NCBI GenBank assembly: GCA_013368445.1
Contig: JAACJO010000023.1
Coordinates: forward strand, 434,001-498,000
Source: Leucocoprinus leucothites
Taxonomy: Eukaryota; Basidiomycota; Agaricomycetes; Agaricales; Agaricaceae
Length of the DNA: 64,000 bases
Direction: 5' to 3'
Positions 22,529-33,484 of the stretch are shown one piece after another; the stretch's first letter is position 1; each line of letters begins with the position of its first letter. The translations under genes and the position numbers were made by a program. Under the pieces are notes generated by a model, which did not search any database, was not told the DNA's origin, and saw only the letters and a list, made by a program, of their open reading frames with translations.

Positions 22529-23904
22529 TGAAGCTGGGGAATGTTAAGAGAGATTGTGCTGGGTTTTATACTCTTGAGTAATTTCTTTTGAATTTTCAAG
22601 ATTTTTCTCTGGTTCCCATGAGTCTTCAGTAGGCCTGTATCCTTTCCAATGAATTAGGTATTCTATTTTTGTTCCTGAGTGTAGTCTGTGAGTTCTATAG
22701 TTTAGGACTGCTTTAACTTTGTATTGTTCTTCTCCTGAGACAAGAACAGGTGGTAGTTTAGGGTTGTGTTTACCATAAACATCGTTCTTAGTTACTGGCA
22801 TGGGAAGTGAAGTGTGGAACTTGTTGTGAACTTTCCACTTTGGTGGTAGTTTGAGTTCATAGTTGACTAGAGAGGTCTTTCTAATAATAGTAAATGGACC
22901 TTCTCTTCTTTGGTTGAGCTTCTTAGAAGCATAAGGCAAAGGGAGATTTCGGTTATCTAACTAAACTCGGTCTCCTACTTTGAATGGTGTCCATGGTTAG
23001 TTCTTTCATTGAGCCATCATGAGATGTGTTCATTCATGTGCCTCTAGAGCTGCTTCTTGAACTTGTTCTAAGAATAGGGACTTCTCATTGATAGAAGGTG
23101 TGTCTGTCTCTTTATCTGAGATAAACACTTGTGGGTTATATCCTAGTATTAATTCATATGGTGAGTGTTTTCTTCTGGAATGGGGTTTTGTATTGTGTAC
23201 AAATTCAATTATTAGAAGTGCTCATTTCCATATGGTTGGATTTTGCCATGTATAAACTGCTAAGTAAAACTTGATTTCTTGGTTGTACCTTTTGGTAGTA
23301 CCATCTGTCTGTGGATGATATGCTGTAGACAGGGCTGGTGTAATATTGAGTTTTTCATATAATTTTTGTATCAATTTAGCAGCAAATCATGGATCTCCAT
23401 CTGAGATAATTTTGTTGGGTGTTCTGTATTCTGAAAATACTTTGTCAATAAGAATTTCAGCAATGCCATCAGCATTTACTGTCTTCTTTGTTGGAGTTAG
23501 GATTATCCCTTTCATAAGTCCATAGTCCACTATGGACAATATACAATCATATCCATCATCAGGTAGTAGATCTGTGATAAGATCTATAGATATTTGTGAA
23601 AAGGGTCTTGTGGAAGAAGGGCCTTTAATCGGTTGTATTGGTGGTTTAACTAGATGACAGTTTATTTTGTACTGTTGACAAATAGGGCATCCTTTCATGT
23701 AGTTCTGAACATATGTGTTCATTCCAGGCCAGTAAACTAATTTAGATAGTTTATGGAATGTTTTGGCTGTTTCTGGGTGTCCTGATGTCTTGTAATCATG
23801 TACACATTGTAGAAGTCTTCTTTTTAGTTTGGCATCTTTGGGTATCACATGTCTTCCCTGATATTTATAAATGCCATCATCTTCTGTAAATCTTTCAGAT
23901 GGGG

Positions 23905-24461
23905 TGTCACGAGCCGATCCTCAATACCAGCTCACAGTTCAGACTTGGTATATTTTCATGAACTCCTATCTGCTTTCACATTTCGGTTACATCGGTTTTT
24001 ATCAGTCTTTCACCTTCGGACTTATTCTGACATCTTCCACCTTATTAATTCATACCGCCTTACTGAAATTTTCTGACAACCGTTTAATAGTAAATTTTAT
24101 ATCTTCTAGTCTTGTAAAATTTGCAGACTCCACTTTGATTATTTCTCCATTTACTACTTTGCTTGTTTTCCTTATCTGATCCTATATTCTGCATTGTATA
24201 TAAGTAGCACGACTTTGTATTCAGATTCCTCAGTCTGATAATCAACTTAGTGATACACTACTTCCTCTGCTCTCTGTTCGTCCTCTGCTCTCTTATCTTG
24301 TCTGAAATCTGGGTCAAGCGTCAGTAGTCGGCACAACACATAAGTTGAGGCCACGACCTGCTCCTGCATCCAATGACTAGTTCCTGCCTTACCTCTGTCC
24401 CACCTCTGTCCACCCGGTCCTAGACATCGGCTCCCCACCCATAGTATTTGTGTGCTTAACA
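23905..24461. mobile_element. Solo LTR (557 bp) inside the Gypsy pol, target duplication TGGGG
   Basis: Begins TGTCACGAGCC and ends GTGCTTAACA, flanked by perfect repeats TGGGG (23900-23904 and 24462-24466). It separates the RNase H tail (KQAKIAPC) from the segment before integrase. It has about 14 CpG sites while the surrounding element has almost none. A TATATAAG at about 24197 is the likely promoter. Confidence 0.85.
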
Positions 24462-25690
24462 TGGGGCAATCTTTGCTTGTTTATTTTTAATTTCTTCTTT
24501 AATTTCCTCAGAAAGGAAGTTAATGAATTTTTCTGATGGTATCATGATGAAATCTTCATTATCCTTTCCATCTGGAACTAGGTCTGGTCTTCTACTCAAT
24601 GCATCAGCAAGAGTATTTTTATTACCAGCCAGGTGCTTTATGGAGTAATGGAAGTGTATCATGTATAGCATCCATCTGGCTTGTCTTTGATTTAATTGTT
24701 GTGGTTCTCACCATCTGGTGAGGTTCTTGTGATCAGACCATATGATGATAGGGTGTGCTGATCCTTCAAGGTAGTGTTACCATTCCTTTAGTGCTCTAAT
24801 AATAGCAAGGAATTCTTGGTCAGACACATGATAGTTTCATTCCACAGGGTTAAGGGTTTGTGAATAACAAGCCACAGGGTGCTTATCTCCATTTGAATCT
24901 CTTTGGAGTAGTACTGCACTAGTAGCAAATGCAGAAGCATCGCATTCAATTTTGAATGGCTTTGATTCATCAACTATTTGAAGTATCAGTTGCTTGAGAA
25001 ATTGTTCCTTGAGCTTCTCAAAGTTTTTCTGTGCTTCTGGGTTCCATTCAAATTTCATTGTTTTGCGAAGTAATGTATTAAGTGGTTGTACAATAGCTGA
25101 GAAGTTGTGGATAAATTTTCTGTAGAAGTTACAGAAACCAATGAATTGTCAGATATTTTGGACAGACTTGGGTACAGGCCAATCCTGTATGTCCTTAAGT
25201 TTGACTGGGTCCATCTCAATAGAGTCAGGAGTTATAATAACTCTGAGATACTCTAGGTGTTGCTTCTCGAATTCACATTTCTCAGTCTTTAAATACAATC
25301 CGTTTTCTTGTAGAATTTTCAAGACTTGTTTAGTAAGTCTTTTGAGTTGTTCTTTTGTTTTTGCATGGATAAGAATGTCATCCATGTAGATAATAACTCT
25401 GCCTTTCTCAGTAAGGTCTTTAAAGATGTGATCCATCATAGATTGAAAGGTAGTGGGTAAATTTGTCATTCCAAAGAACATGACTGTGGGTTTGTATAAC
25501 CCATTAGGAGTGTAGAATGCTGCTTTCCATTCATGTCCTTCATAGATTCAGACATTATTATATCCTAGTCAGACATCTAACTTAGTAAACTAATTAGATC
25601 CTTTAAGTTTATCCATGATTCATGATATGCTCGGTATAGGATGAGCATTCTTTATTGTATTCTTGTTAAGGAATCGATAATCTTGACATG

Positions 25691-26236
25691 TGTCAAGATT
25701 TGTGAAATACTGGTGCTTACTAAGTGCGCGAAAGTTACGGAGAGGTTGGTCATTGGCTTTAGCATATGTGCTGCGCCCTTCCAATATCGTGTTGACTGAT
25801 TTGGTCTACAAGAAAGATGACAGGCAGTGTGAATTGGAATTCAACACTGAAGGAATAATGGACAGAGAATTCAGAGTGGAATCTTAGTCGATATTCAGAA
25901 TGGGTAATACATGAGCTAGTAGCGACATATTTAAGATAACGCAAAATTGGACAAATAACATGTAAATATCGCGAAACTCACAATGCGACAATAAATGAAT
26001 AAACAGATAAATAAAAAGTAAATAGACAATGACAAATGTGATGCAACGGAGAACAACAAACATAAATGGAATGGCGGAAACAAATATGAGCACAAATGAA
26101 AGGATGATAGAATGATGAGTGGAGACAGGCTGTGAAATATTTATAGAAATGATAGATAATGAAAAATCGTGGGAATTGGAAATCAAAAAAATAGTCAGAG
26201 ATCAAATCGGAGAGGTCGCAATCGCAGATCATGACA
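25691..26236. mobile_element. Solo LTR (546 bp) inside the reverse transcriptase, target duplication ACATG
   Basis: Begins TGTCAAGATT and ends GATCATGACA, flanked by perfect repeats ACATG (25686-25690 and 26237-26241). It sits between the codons for GGDLHPC and QDYRFLN, and removing it plus one repeat rejoins the frame. About 17 CpG sites by count, far more than the host element. It is a different LTR family from 23905-24461 or a distant relative. Confidence 0.88.
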
Positions 26237-26966
26237 ACATGGGTGTAAGTCTCCTCCTTTCTTTCCTACAAAGAAGAAAGAAGAGGTCATAGGTGATTTG
26301 GATTTCCGAATATATTCCTTTTGTAGGTTTTTGGAAATAAACTTGTCAAGTTCAGTTCTCTCCTGAGGTGTCAGGTGATAAACCAGCATGCATTTGGGTT
26401 CAAATTCAGGTATAGTCTCGATTTTGTGATCCCAAGAATGTCTGAGTGGTAATTTCTCAGATTCGTCTTTGTTGAAGATTTTGAGAAACTAATGAAATTT
26501 CTTTGGTACAGCTTTCACAGGATCTGATTCCTATTTAGGTTTAGTAGCTGAGTTGTGATGTTGTTGTGATGTGTTAGATTTCACATTGATTTCATAATAC
26601 AACTGATTGATGGAATCAGTTTTTGCTTTGATTAATTTGATTGTGTGAGAGTTTTCATCTTACCAACCTAATGACAGTTTCTGCCAATCAACATCAGGGT
26701 TGAATCTCTTTAACCATGTGATTCCTAAGAATAGTTGGTTTGATCCAAGTTTGACTATTCTTAGAGAGATCATCATAATCTTGTTGTTCACTTCTATTTT
26801 TAATTTTGTATAGTGAGTACAACTTCCTGATAGGTTTTGTGTTCTGTTAGTATTGTGGATTTTGATTGCCTTCTTCATTTTGAACTTCAGCAAGTTGTAG
26901 GTATCAACTAGTTGTGGGTTGATAAATTCTCCACTAGCTCCTGAATCGAGTAGTGCTTGTATGTTA

Positions 26967-28559
26967 CAGTGGCTCAAAAAACTGTCCCAATGTTTTCGCA
27001 TTTTGGACATATTTGCTAATACCAGGGCAGATATATGGCCTAGCATCCTGAAAATATTTACACAGGTACCTTGACATATTGGGAGCATATATTCCCATGA
27101 TCACATGACATTGTCCATCAATGAATTATTAATGAATTATCGAAAATATCTACTCATTGGGACAGTTTTTTGACCCCCTGTCAGCCTCCCAGTATCTACC
27201 TTGTAACATGCCAGGGGAGCATCAGGGCAGGTGTGGGAGTAATAAACAAGATCATGTGACCTTGGTTGACATGTTGAGATGGCTACAACTGTCTTTCTTC
27301 CTGCCACTACATCATGAAAGCTATCTCCTCTACCCAATACTCCCAAGTCACTTCTCTTCTCAAAGATGGCTATTCCTTGTGCCATATTGAACATAAAACT
27401 GGTCTAGGCAAGTCTACTGTTGGGAGGATCAAGAAAAAAGTTGATGGGGACAAGGAAAACAACAAGGGAGGACATCCTTCCAAGCTTTCTCCTCATGATA
27501 AAAAAGCAATAATTTACCAAATAACCTCTGGAAAGCTAGATAATGCTGTCGGGGCTACAAATTTCATTAACTCTACTCTGTCTGACCCTGTAACACCCCA
27601 AACTGTCAGAAATACCCTTCAGGATAATGGATTTTGCTCTGTAACCAAGATCAAATGACCTCTACTCAAAAAGTGACATTGTGAGGAATGCCTTGACTTT
27701 GCACATGAACATAGGAATTGGACAGTGGAAGACTGGAAGAGGGTGTTGTGGACAGATGAAACAAAGATCAACAGGATTGGGTCAGATGGAAAGGTGTATA
27801 CCTGGAAGGAGAGGGGGGAACCACTGTCAGATTGGATGACTCTCCCTACTGTCAAACATGGAGGAGGTAGTAACATGATGGTGTGGGGGTGTATGGGGTG
27901 GAATGGGGTAGGAAAGGTGATTGAGGTTCAAGGGAATATGGATGTAGTGAAATACTGCGAGATTTTGGACAATGGGGTGGTGGAAAGCTTTGAAAAGTTG
28001 GAGATGGAGGAGGAGGAGAGGATATTCCAGCAGGATAATGACCCAAAACACACCTCAAAACTGGGACAACAATAGTTTGTGGATAACAACATTCAAGTTC
28101 TATCATGGCCTGCACAATCCCCTGACCTAAATCCCATTGAACATCTCTGGACCTACCTGAAGGACCAGCTGAAGGCATATGAAAGACCACCTAAGGGAGT
28201 ATTTGAAATGTGGGAGAGGCTAGTAGAGGAGTGGAATAAGATTCCAGCAGAAAGGTGCCAAAGGCTGATAGAAAGCATGCCCAGAAGGATTGAGGCAGTT
28301 ATCAGGGCAAGAGGAGGTCATACAAAGTATTGAGTAGGTAGATAACAGAAGGTCAAAAAACTGTCCCAATGAGTAGATATTTTCGATAATTCATTACTAA
28401 TTCATTGATGGACAAGGTCATGTGATAATGGGAATATATGCTCCCAATATGTCAAGGTACCTGTGTGAATATTTTCGGGATGCTAGGCCATATATCTGCC
28501 CTGGTATTAGCAAATATGTCCAAAATGCGAAAACATTGGGACAGTTTTTTGAGCCACTG
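26967..28559 (+). mobile_element. Tc1/mariner-like element, copy 2 (1,593 bp), nested in Gypsy protease
   Basis: Same family and exact length as 5140-6732, with TA duplications at 26965-26966 and 28560-28561. The same 214 bp arms and inner inverted motifs are present. It lies in the retropepsin region; the codons before it (TTRAKY) and after it (NIQALLDSG) join in frame when the element and one TA are removed. It therefore landed in an uninterrupted protease reading frame. Confidence 0.95.
27314..28333 (+). pseudogene. Tc1-like DD34E transposase, copy 2 (two in-frame stops)
   Basis: 340-codon frame starting MKAISSTQYSQVTSLLKDGY. TGA at 27656-27658 (codon 115) is shared with copy 1. TAG at 28073-28075 replaces the Trp of GQQWFVDNN. 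The catalytic motifs WTDETKINR, FQQDNDPKHTS and PDLNPIEHLW are intact. It differs from copy 1 at scattered positions, many of them transitions. Confidence 0.9.
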
Positions 28560-28799
28560 TATATTTTGCTCTAGTTGTATGGAGCAATATTGGTACATGT
28601 ACTGTTAATCCTTTGTTTGATTGAAGATCAATGACATCTATCTGATCTTCATAAGTACTCAAAAATTTTCATTTGAGTATTCTTGAAACAGATCATCTTT
28701 GTCACTAGCTTAATCTATTTCATAGACCATGGCATTGGGATCTTTCCTTTTAGGCTTGAAAGGTCTATGATTCCCTTGTTTTAGTTTGGACTGGGACTT

Positions 28800-30950
28800 C
28801 TGTGTTTGCTTCAATCCCATGTTTGTCTTTCCTGTTGACTGAAACCAAACCTTCCTTGCTGGACAAGATTTAGCAAAATATCCTTTCTTGTGGCAGAAGA
28901 AGCATTCTCCTCTTTTGAGTGCAATTCTCTGCTCATCAGTGGGAACATTATTGATGATATAGGAGTATAGTGAACTATAGACATCTCTGTCTGTGTTACT
29001 TGGTCCTTTATTATATGTTTGGTTGATGTCTTCTCCTTCACTCTCCTCTTCTTCAGGATTATCATCATCCTCTGCGCCAAGTTTGTATATACCTCTATCA
29101 TCTGCTTTCTAATCATCTTTGACTGATAATCAGTATATGCTTCTTGATATTCTGTCGATATCCATGTCCCACTCGGATCATCTGGGTCTAGATATAGGTT
29201 GACTATAGATGCCATTATATCGTGGTTGGGGTCCATGTTGTCTACTATTCTTTTTGGTCTTTCTTGATCTGTTTGAAGATCCTGGATTAGAATTTCCAAT
29301 GCAGTATCTCCTTTGCTCTTGGACAACTTTGTATGCCTGTCTTGCAGTAGCTTTCCACTTGTCGAGGGTTTGGGGGTCAGATTGAATTGCTTCGAATCTG
29401 ACATTGTTGTTAAGTCCTTCGGGGAAGTAGGATTGGAGAAAAGTGCTGTCAACAAGTCCTGCATGCAAGGCAAGGACAGAAAAATTGGTGATATATTCTT
29501 TGATGTATTTGTTTTATTGTCTGTAATAGTGGAGCTCTCTTTCAGCCTCAAAGCTCTGTTGTGTTGGAGTGAATGACTGTTCAAGTGCATTCTTGAACTG
29601 GTCAAAGGTGTGTGCAACATATCCTGCTTGGGTAGCTGCAGTTGCTTGACTAAGTCTGTTGCCATAACTTGGCAGCTCCATTGAGTAGTCCAAGGGTATA
29701 GTTGATTCTTTGGGTGTCACTTATAACACCATATAAGTCGAAGTAGAGTTTGACTTTGGCCATCCATGGTCTGTAGTAGCTGGGGTTGCCATCAAATCTG
29801 GTGGGCTTTGGGTACTTGAGCTTGAATCCTGCTTGAGGTTGTGCCATGTTTGGGTTTGGCAGAGGGTTTGGATTAGGATTTGGTAGTCCTCCTCCTCCTC
29901 CTGGTCCTCCTGGTCCTCCTGGGCCTCCAGGTGGATTACCTCCAGAACTTGGTGGTCCTCCTTATGGTCTTGGTGGTGGTGGTGTGGGGCTTCTTTGATT
30001 TGAAGAACCTCCTGTGTTGGTGACAACTGCCTTTGCTTTCCCTTTTGTTTGGGTGTTAGTGGGTATAGTAATGGTAGTACTAGTTGTAGCAATGTTGGGA
30101 TTGGTTGCTGGTAAGGCACTGGTACTGGCAATACTGGTGGGAAAATTGGTAAAGCTAAAGGGGATAGGGTTCATAATGGGACTGAGGAACCTTGGGCTAT
30201 GTCCAAAGGCTGGGCTCAAGGTGTAAGAAGGGGGTCTATCAGCTCTGGGCTTTTCTGGGGATTTGAGTTTGAGATTATTGATTGCCCTTGTGAGTGCTTC
30301 TGCTTCCTCTTCTGTTTGATTTCCTTCAGATTCTTGTTGGCTTCTATTTCTGCTGTCTGTTCTCTCTTCATCTTCTTCTTTGTCATCTTCATCAGATTCA
30401 GATTCCTCTAAGCTTGAAGTATCAACTCTGGGCTCTAAATTATTCTCTTGTAAGGTTTCTCCGATTCTTAGGGTTGCATCAGCTGTTGGTTCAATGGTCC
30501 TGCTGGATTCTGCAGGGGTACCTGGGATATAGAAGGTTTGTTCTGAGGGGTTTCTTTCAATTTCCTCTTGGAACTGTCTTGAGGTAAATGAGTCAAGTCT
30601 TTCTGGATCAGCTCCTTGTGTAACTTGTTCTTTGACTGCTTCAACAAGTTGCTTTCTATGGTATTTTTGGAATTCTCATAGAACTGTGTATTCAGCTTTG
30701 GCAGGGACGTAATAGATGTCTTGTCCTTGGTTGTAGTAGAGCTTTTTGGTTTCTTTGCTCTTCCAGACTCTATGTTTCCCTGAATCACTGAAGAGTGAAT
30801 TGTAGGCTGATTTAGGAAAATGTTCTCTAAGAAACTGTTCTTCGTCCATTGTGGATCATGACTATGGGTGCCTAAGGAGACACCTGGTATTATCTTAAAT
30901 GGAAGATTGTCTTTAAGACAATTCTCACACTTGTAGTTTGATTCTGCCAT
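28800..30950 (-). pseudogene. Gypsy Gag, decayed
   Basis: The N-terminal block starts MAESNYKCENCLKDNLPFK (30950). An acidic and proline-rich region follows, then a Gly/Pro tract (GGPGGPGGP) and a capsid-like part with YPKPTRFDGNPSYYRPW, then LLNGAAKLWQQ. Near 28900 a zinc knuckle reads CFFCHKKGYFAKSC, with Tyr at the position normally occupied by His (a CAT/CAC to TAT change). Frame interruptions include a TAA after PPPPRP and a stop after ELHYYRQ. No functional protein is expected. Confidence 0.75.
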
Positions 30951-31403
30951 GATTGGAAAATTAGTTTATAGTTGCTTTGGACTCACTTTTATAGTCACTA
31001 GGACTGTGTATTCATAGTCTCTTAAGACTTTTCAACAGATAAACTGTCTTCTGAGTATCTACCCTCAGATCTGGTATTCTTCAGAGATATGCCTAATCTT
31101 CTGGCAAATTTCTCCCTTCCAAGTATCTACTCTCGAGTCTAGTATCTTATTTGAGATTTAGGTACAATGACCTTAGCTCTCACTAGCCTCCAAATGTTTC
31201 AAGAGTGTGGGTAATCACTCAGATCAATAAGAGTGATCCTCAACTATTCTACTAGTTGGTAATGTATGTTGACCCTCTCTTCATTGTTATGCACAATAGT
31301 TTTGGGACAGCTTGTGCGATAACTGTGATAACCCAAATTGACAGTATTTGAAACATTGTTGGGTTACTGGGCAAAGTAACAGCTCTGTGCTAATAGAGAA
31401 GGA

Positions 31404-31417
31404 TTATTTCTACTTAA
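31404..31417 (-). promoter_or_regulatory. Gypsy primer-binding site complementary to the element's own transcript start
   Basis: Directly inside the 5' LTR the minus strand reads TTAAGTAGAAATAAT, not a tRNA-type TGG start. Thirteen of 14 bases are complementary to the LTR segment ATTGTTTCTACTTA (minus strand of 31634-31647). That segment begins about 33 nt downstream of a TATATAAG box (31673-31680), where transcription would start. This is the layout of self-primed (Tf1-type) elements. Confidence 0.6.
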
Positions 31418-32047
31418 TGTTATAGTGATGCTGGCCTAGTCCTAAGCTGGCACGATAAGTATCAACTTGATCTTATCAAAGGGGACTCCTTCTTGGTAAG
31501 TGACAAAGTTGTTTACTAAGTCAGAGTTATAATACAGCAATTATAAGAGTAAGACTTTGGTAATTGAGATCTTAGAGCTTAAGTTCAATTCAACTTTGTA
31601 TAGATAAAGGCTCATATTGAGTCTCCACCTAACTAAGTAGAAACAATGTTTCTCCTTGGTAGATGTCGATAACTTATATATGATACAAGTCTGTATCTAT
31701 TATTAACTAGGGTCAAGGGCTTCTAATGAAAGAAGAGAAGCATACAGCTTCCTTAATGCTAATTAAACTATATAAGATGCAATCTGTCAAAGAAACTTTA
31801 GAAGTTCTTCTAAAGAAGTTCTTCTTTGATCATCTGACTAGATCACAAGATAGTCCAAATATAGCTGTGCTATATTTAACAATCACATGTCATCAAAATG
31901 TAAACAAAACTAAATGAGTCAAAACAAGCTAAGAAAATACAAGAACAAATAGAGAGAAAACTTAATTGCAATATTATTTAAGTAAGGCTAATATCAACTT
32001 CGTATTGTAAAGGAAACAAATGCTAGATATAATCAATATACATAACA
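31418..32047 (-). repeat. Gypsy LTR (5' LTR in the element's orientation)
   Basis: 630 bp. It carries TATATAAG on the minus strand (31673-31680) and, just downstream, a perfect short inverted repeat AGAAACA/TGTTTCT that would form a hairpin at the 5' end of the RNA. Flanked by TATTC at 32048-32052. Confidence 0.9.
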
Positions 32048-32187
32048 TATTCTACTTTCTCTTGATTATATGTATCTTTAGCTCTCTGTAAACATTTTTT
32101 TCAAATAAAATGACATTGATCTCAGACAGATAAGGAGATAACATCAGCAAGTCATGTGATAGTGTGATACTTTTGGATGCCACTGTA

Positions 32188-33484
32188 TAAAGAGATGATT
32201 GAGATAGATAGAAAAAAAATGAATAATAAGTAGATTATTTCTTGACTTTTGGACTGAGACTATGGCAGGGATAATTGTGGTTTATTTACTGGGTAGAAAC
32301 TACTAAATATGATATGTCAAAAGGTACTGCTAAGTTAATAAGAAAAGATCCAACAATTATAATAATAAGACTAATGTCAAATATACATAACACCTCAGGT
32401 GTCTGAGCCTGAGAAATATGTGGTATAACAGCACTATCACCACTTGAGCCCCTAGATGGCAGCTCTGAAATAGGATGAGAGGGAAGCCTTGATTTCATAC
32501 AAGATATATCACTACAGAGAGGGATTACAAGGGATGAGAAGCTTGAACACAGGGTCTAGTTCATTATCTAACATATTTACATCAATAATTTGATTTAGAG
32601 TCTCAAAAGCTTCTATATATAAACTATACAGTATATCTATTTCTAACTAGTCTCTCTCAAGTTATCACAGGTATCTGGCAAACTGGTATCTAACCAGACC
32701 CAATCTAGCTATCACAGATTATTACCTACAGATACCTGGTTGTCACATATCTATGACAGTCCCTATAATAGTTCAATATTATGATACTGTTCAAGGTGAA
32801 ATAATACATACAAAATGATATCAAGTGTCTGATAAACAAGAAGGTAAGTCCAGTAAATCACATAGTGAAACTTTTGTCTTTGATTGATGATAATAAGTCC
32901 TCCTAGTCATATCTACTCTATTCTTGATCATACATCTTCTCTTCTCAGTCATACTCCTTCATGTAATCCTCCCACTTCATCAACTGTGTATCTGTATAGG
33001 CAGTGGTGCCAGTATCTAATACAATCAAGTCACAATGAGCATCAAAAGGTTAATAGCTAGGAAGGTAGAATAGTAGTTACAATATATAGGACAGAATGAT
33101 TCAAAGGCAGATGCATATGAATTGCTTTTTGTGCTATATTTGGTAGTAAACATGATGGTAAGAATCAGATTGCAAGCTCCAAAGTCAGCTGCTATTTCAG
33201 TTGTAACAGGAATATCTTATTCAGCATGGAATAGCATAATAATGCAAAACTAATATGTCAGCATGTAAGTTTTTTATTGGATGTCTAAAGACATTTGGAG
33301 CTGACAGAACCCTCTTCTTGCTTCACAGAGTTAGGGACTAGCTAATATAAACAAATAAAGAAAAATAGCCTCATATACAATATAATATTAATGCACTACA
33401 CATATATGCCATGTATTCAATAAATAGAATGGCTATAATTGAGGTGACTTGGGGAGGGAGAGCAAGAATACTATAACTCCTAAA
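32188..33484. other. Gene-free AT-rich stretch, probably decayed repeat
   Basis: No supported gene. Minor features: a TATATATAAACTATA box near 32610-32630; repeated ATCACA/TATCTGG motifs around 32655-32745; and a possible last exon on the minus strand near 33020-32950 reading TDTQLMKWEDYMKEYD then stop. I could not delimit any element end with a target duplication here. Confidence 0.35.

Larger units (their letters stand above)
22544..26966 (-). pseudogene. Gypsy Pol (protease end to chromodomain), decayed
   Basis: Segments in order on the minus strand: the rest of the aspartic protease from LLDSGASGEFINPQL (about 26950); reverse transcriptase LTPQERTELDKFISKNL, QDYRFLN and VIIYMDDILIHAKT (about 25400); RNase H FKIECDASAFATSAV and NTLADALSRRPDL; the integrase zinc-binding region with CPICQQYK; the DDE core DLITDLLPDDGYD; and a chromodomain EYLIHWKGYRPTEDSWEPE (about 22600). 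The final stop is near 22544. In-frame stops at 25149-25151, 24837-24839 and 24708-24710 are TGA where Arg is expected. Solo LTRs interrupt the reverse transcriptase and the RNase H-integrase linker. Confidence 0.85.
20503..32047 (-). mobile_element. Chromodomain Ty3/Gypsy retrotransposon, decayed, with three nested insertions
   Basis: LTRs of 628 and 630 bp start TGTTATAG and end CATAACA. The flanking target duplication is TATTC (20498-20502 and 32048-32052). Order on the minus strand: 5' LTR, leader, gag, protease, reverse transcriptase, RNase H, integrase, chromodomain, an additional ORF with zinc knuckles, 3' LTR. Nested insertions are a Tc1-like element (26967-28559), a solo LTR (25691-26236) and another solo LTR (23905-24461). 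Without them the element is about 8.8 kb. The coding regions contain many stops, and CpG is nearly absent. Confidence 0.92.
19044..32185 (+). mobile_element. Second Tc1-like element, split by a Ty3/Gypsy insertion
   Basis: The left end starts CAGTGGCATTCAAAAGTATC at 19044. The right end is its inverted copy (GATACTTTTGGATGCCACTG) ending at 32185. TA duplications lie at 19042-19043 and 32186-32187. Without the Gypsy insertion (20503-32047 plus 5 bp) the element is about 1.59 kb. The terminal repeats are short and different from those of the other Tc1-like family in this window. The transposase remnant is on the + strand. Confidence 0.9.

Noticed and set aside
22544..26966. RIP (CpA-directed mutation) as the cause of decay in the Gypsy element
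   Set aside because: Some changes are CA to TA, but the recurrent Arg to TGA stops and the CA/TG pairs between LTRs are better explained by CpG decay.
26967..28559. Possibility that the Tc1-like copy is an integral part of the Gypsy element
   Set aside because: It has its own TA duplication, lies in opposite orientation, splits the protease motif, and is repeated alone in the OPT gene.
32412..32660. TGTGGTATAAC...GTTATCACA as another solo LTR
   Set aside because: The ends look LTR-like, but the flanking 5 bp (AAATA and GGTAT) do not match.
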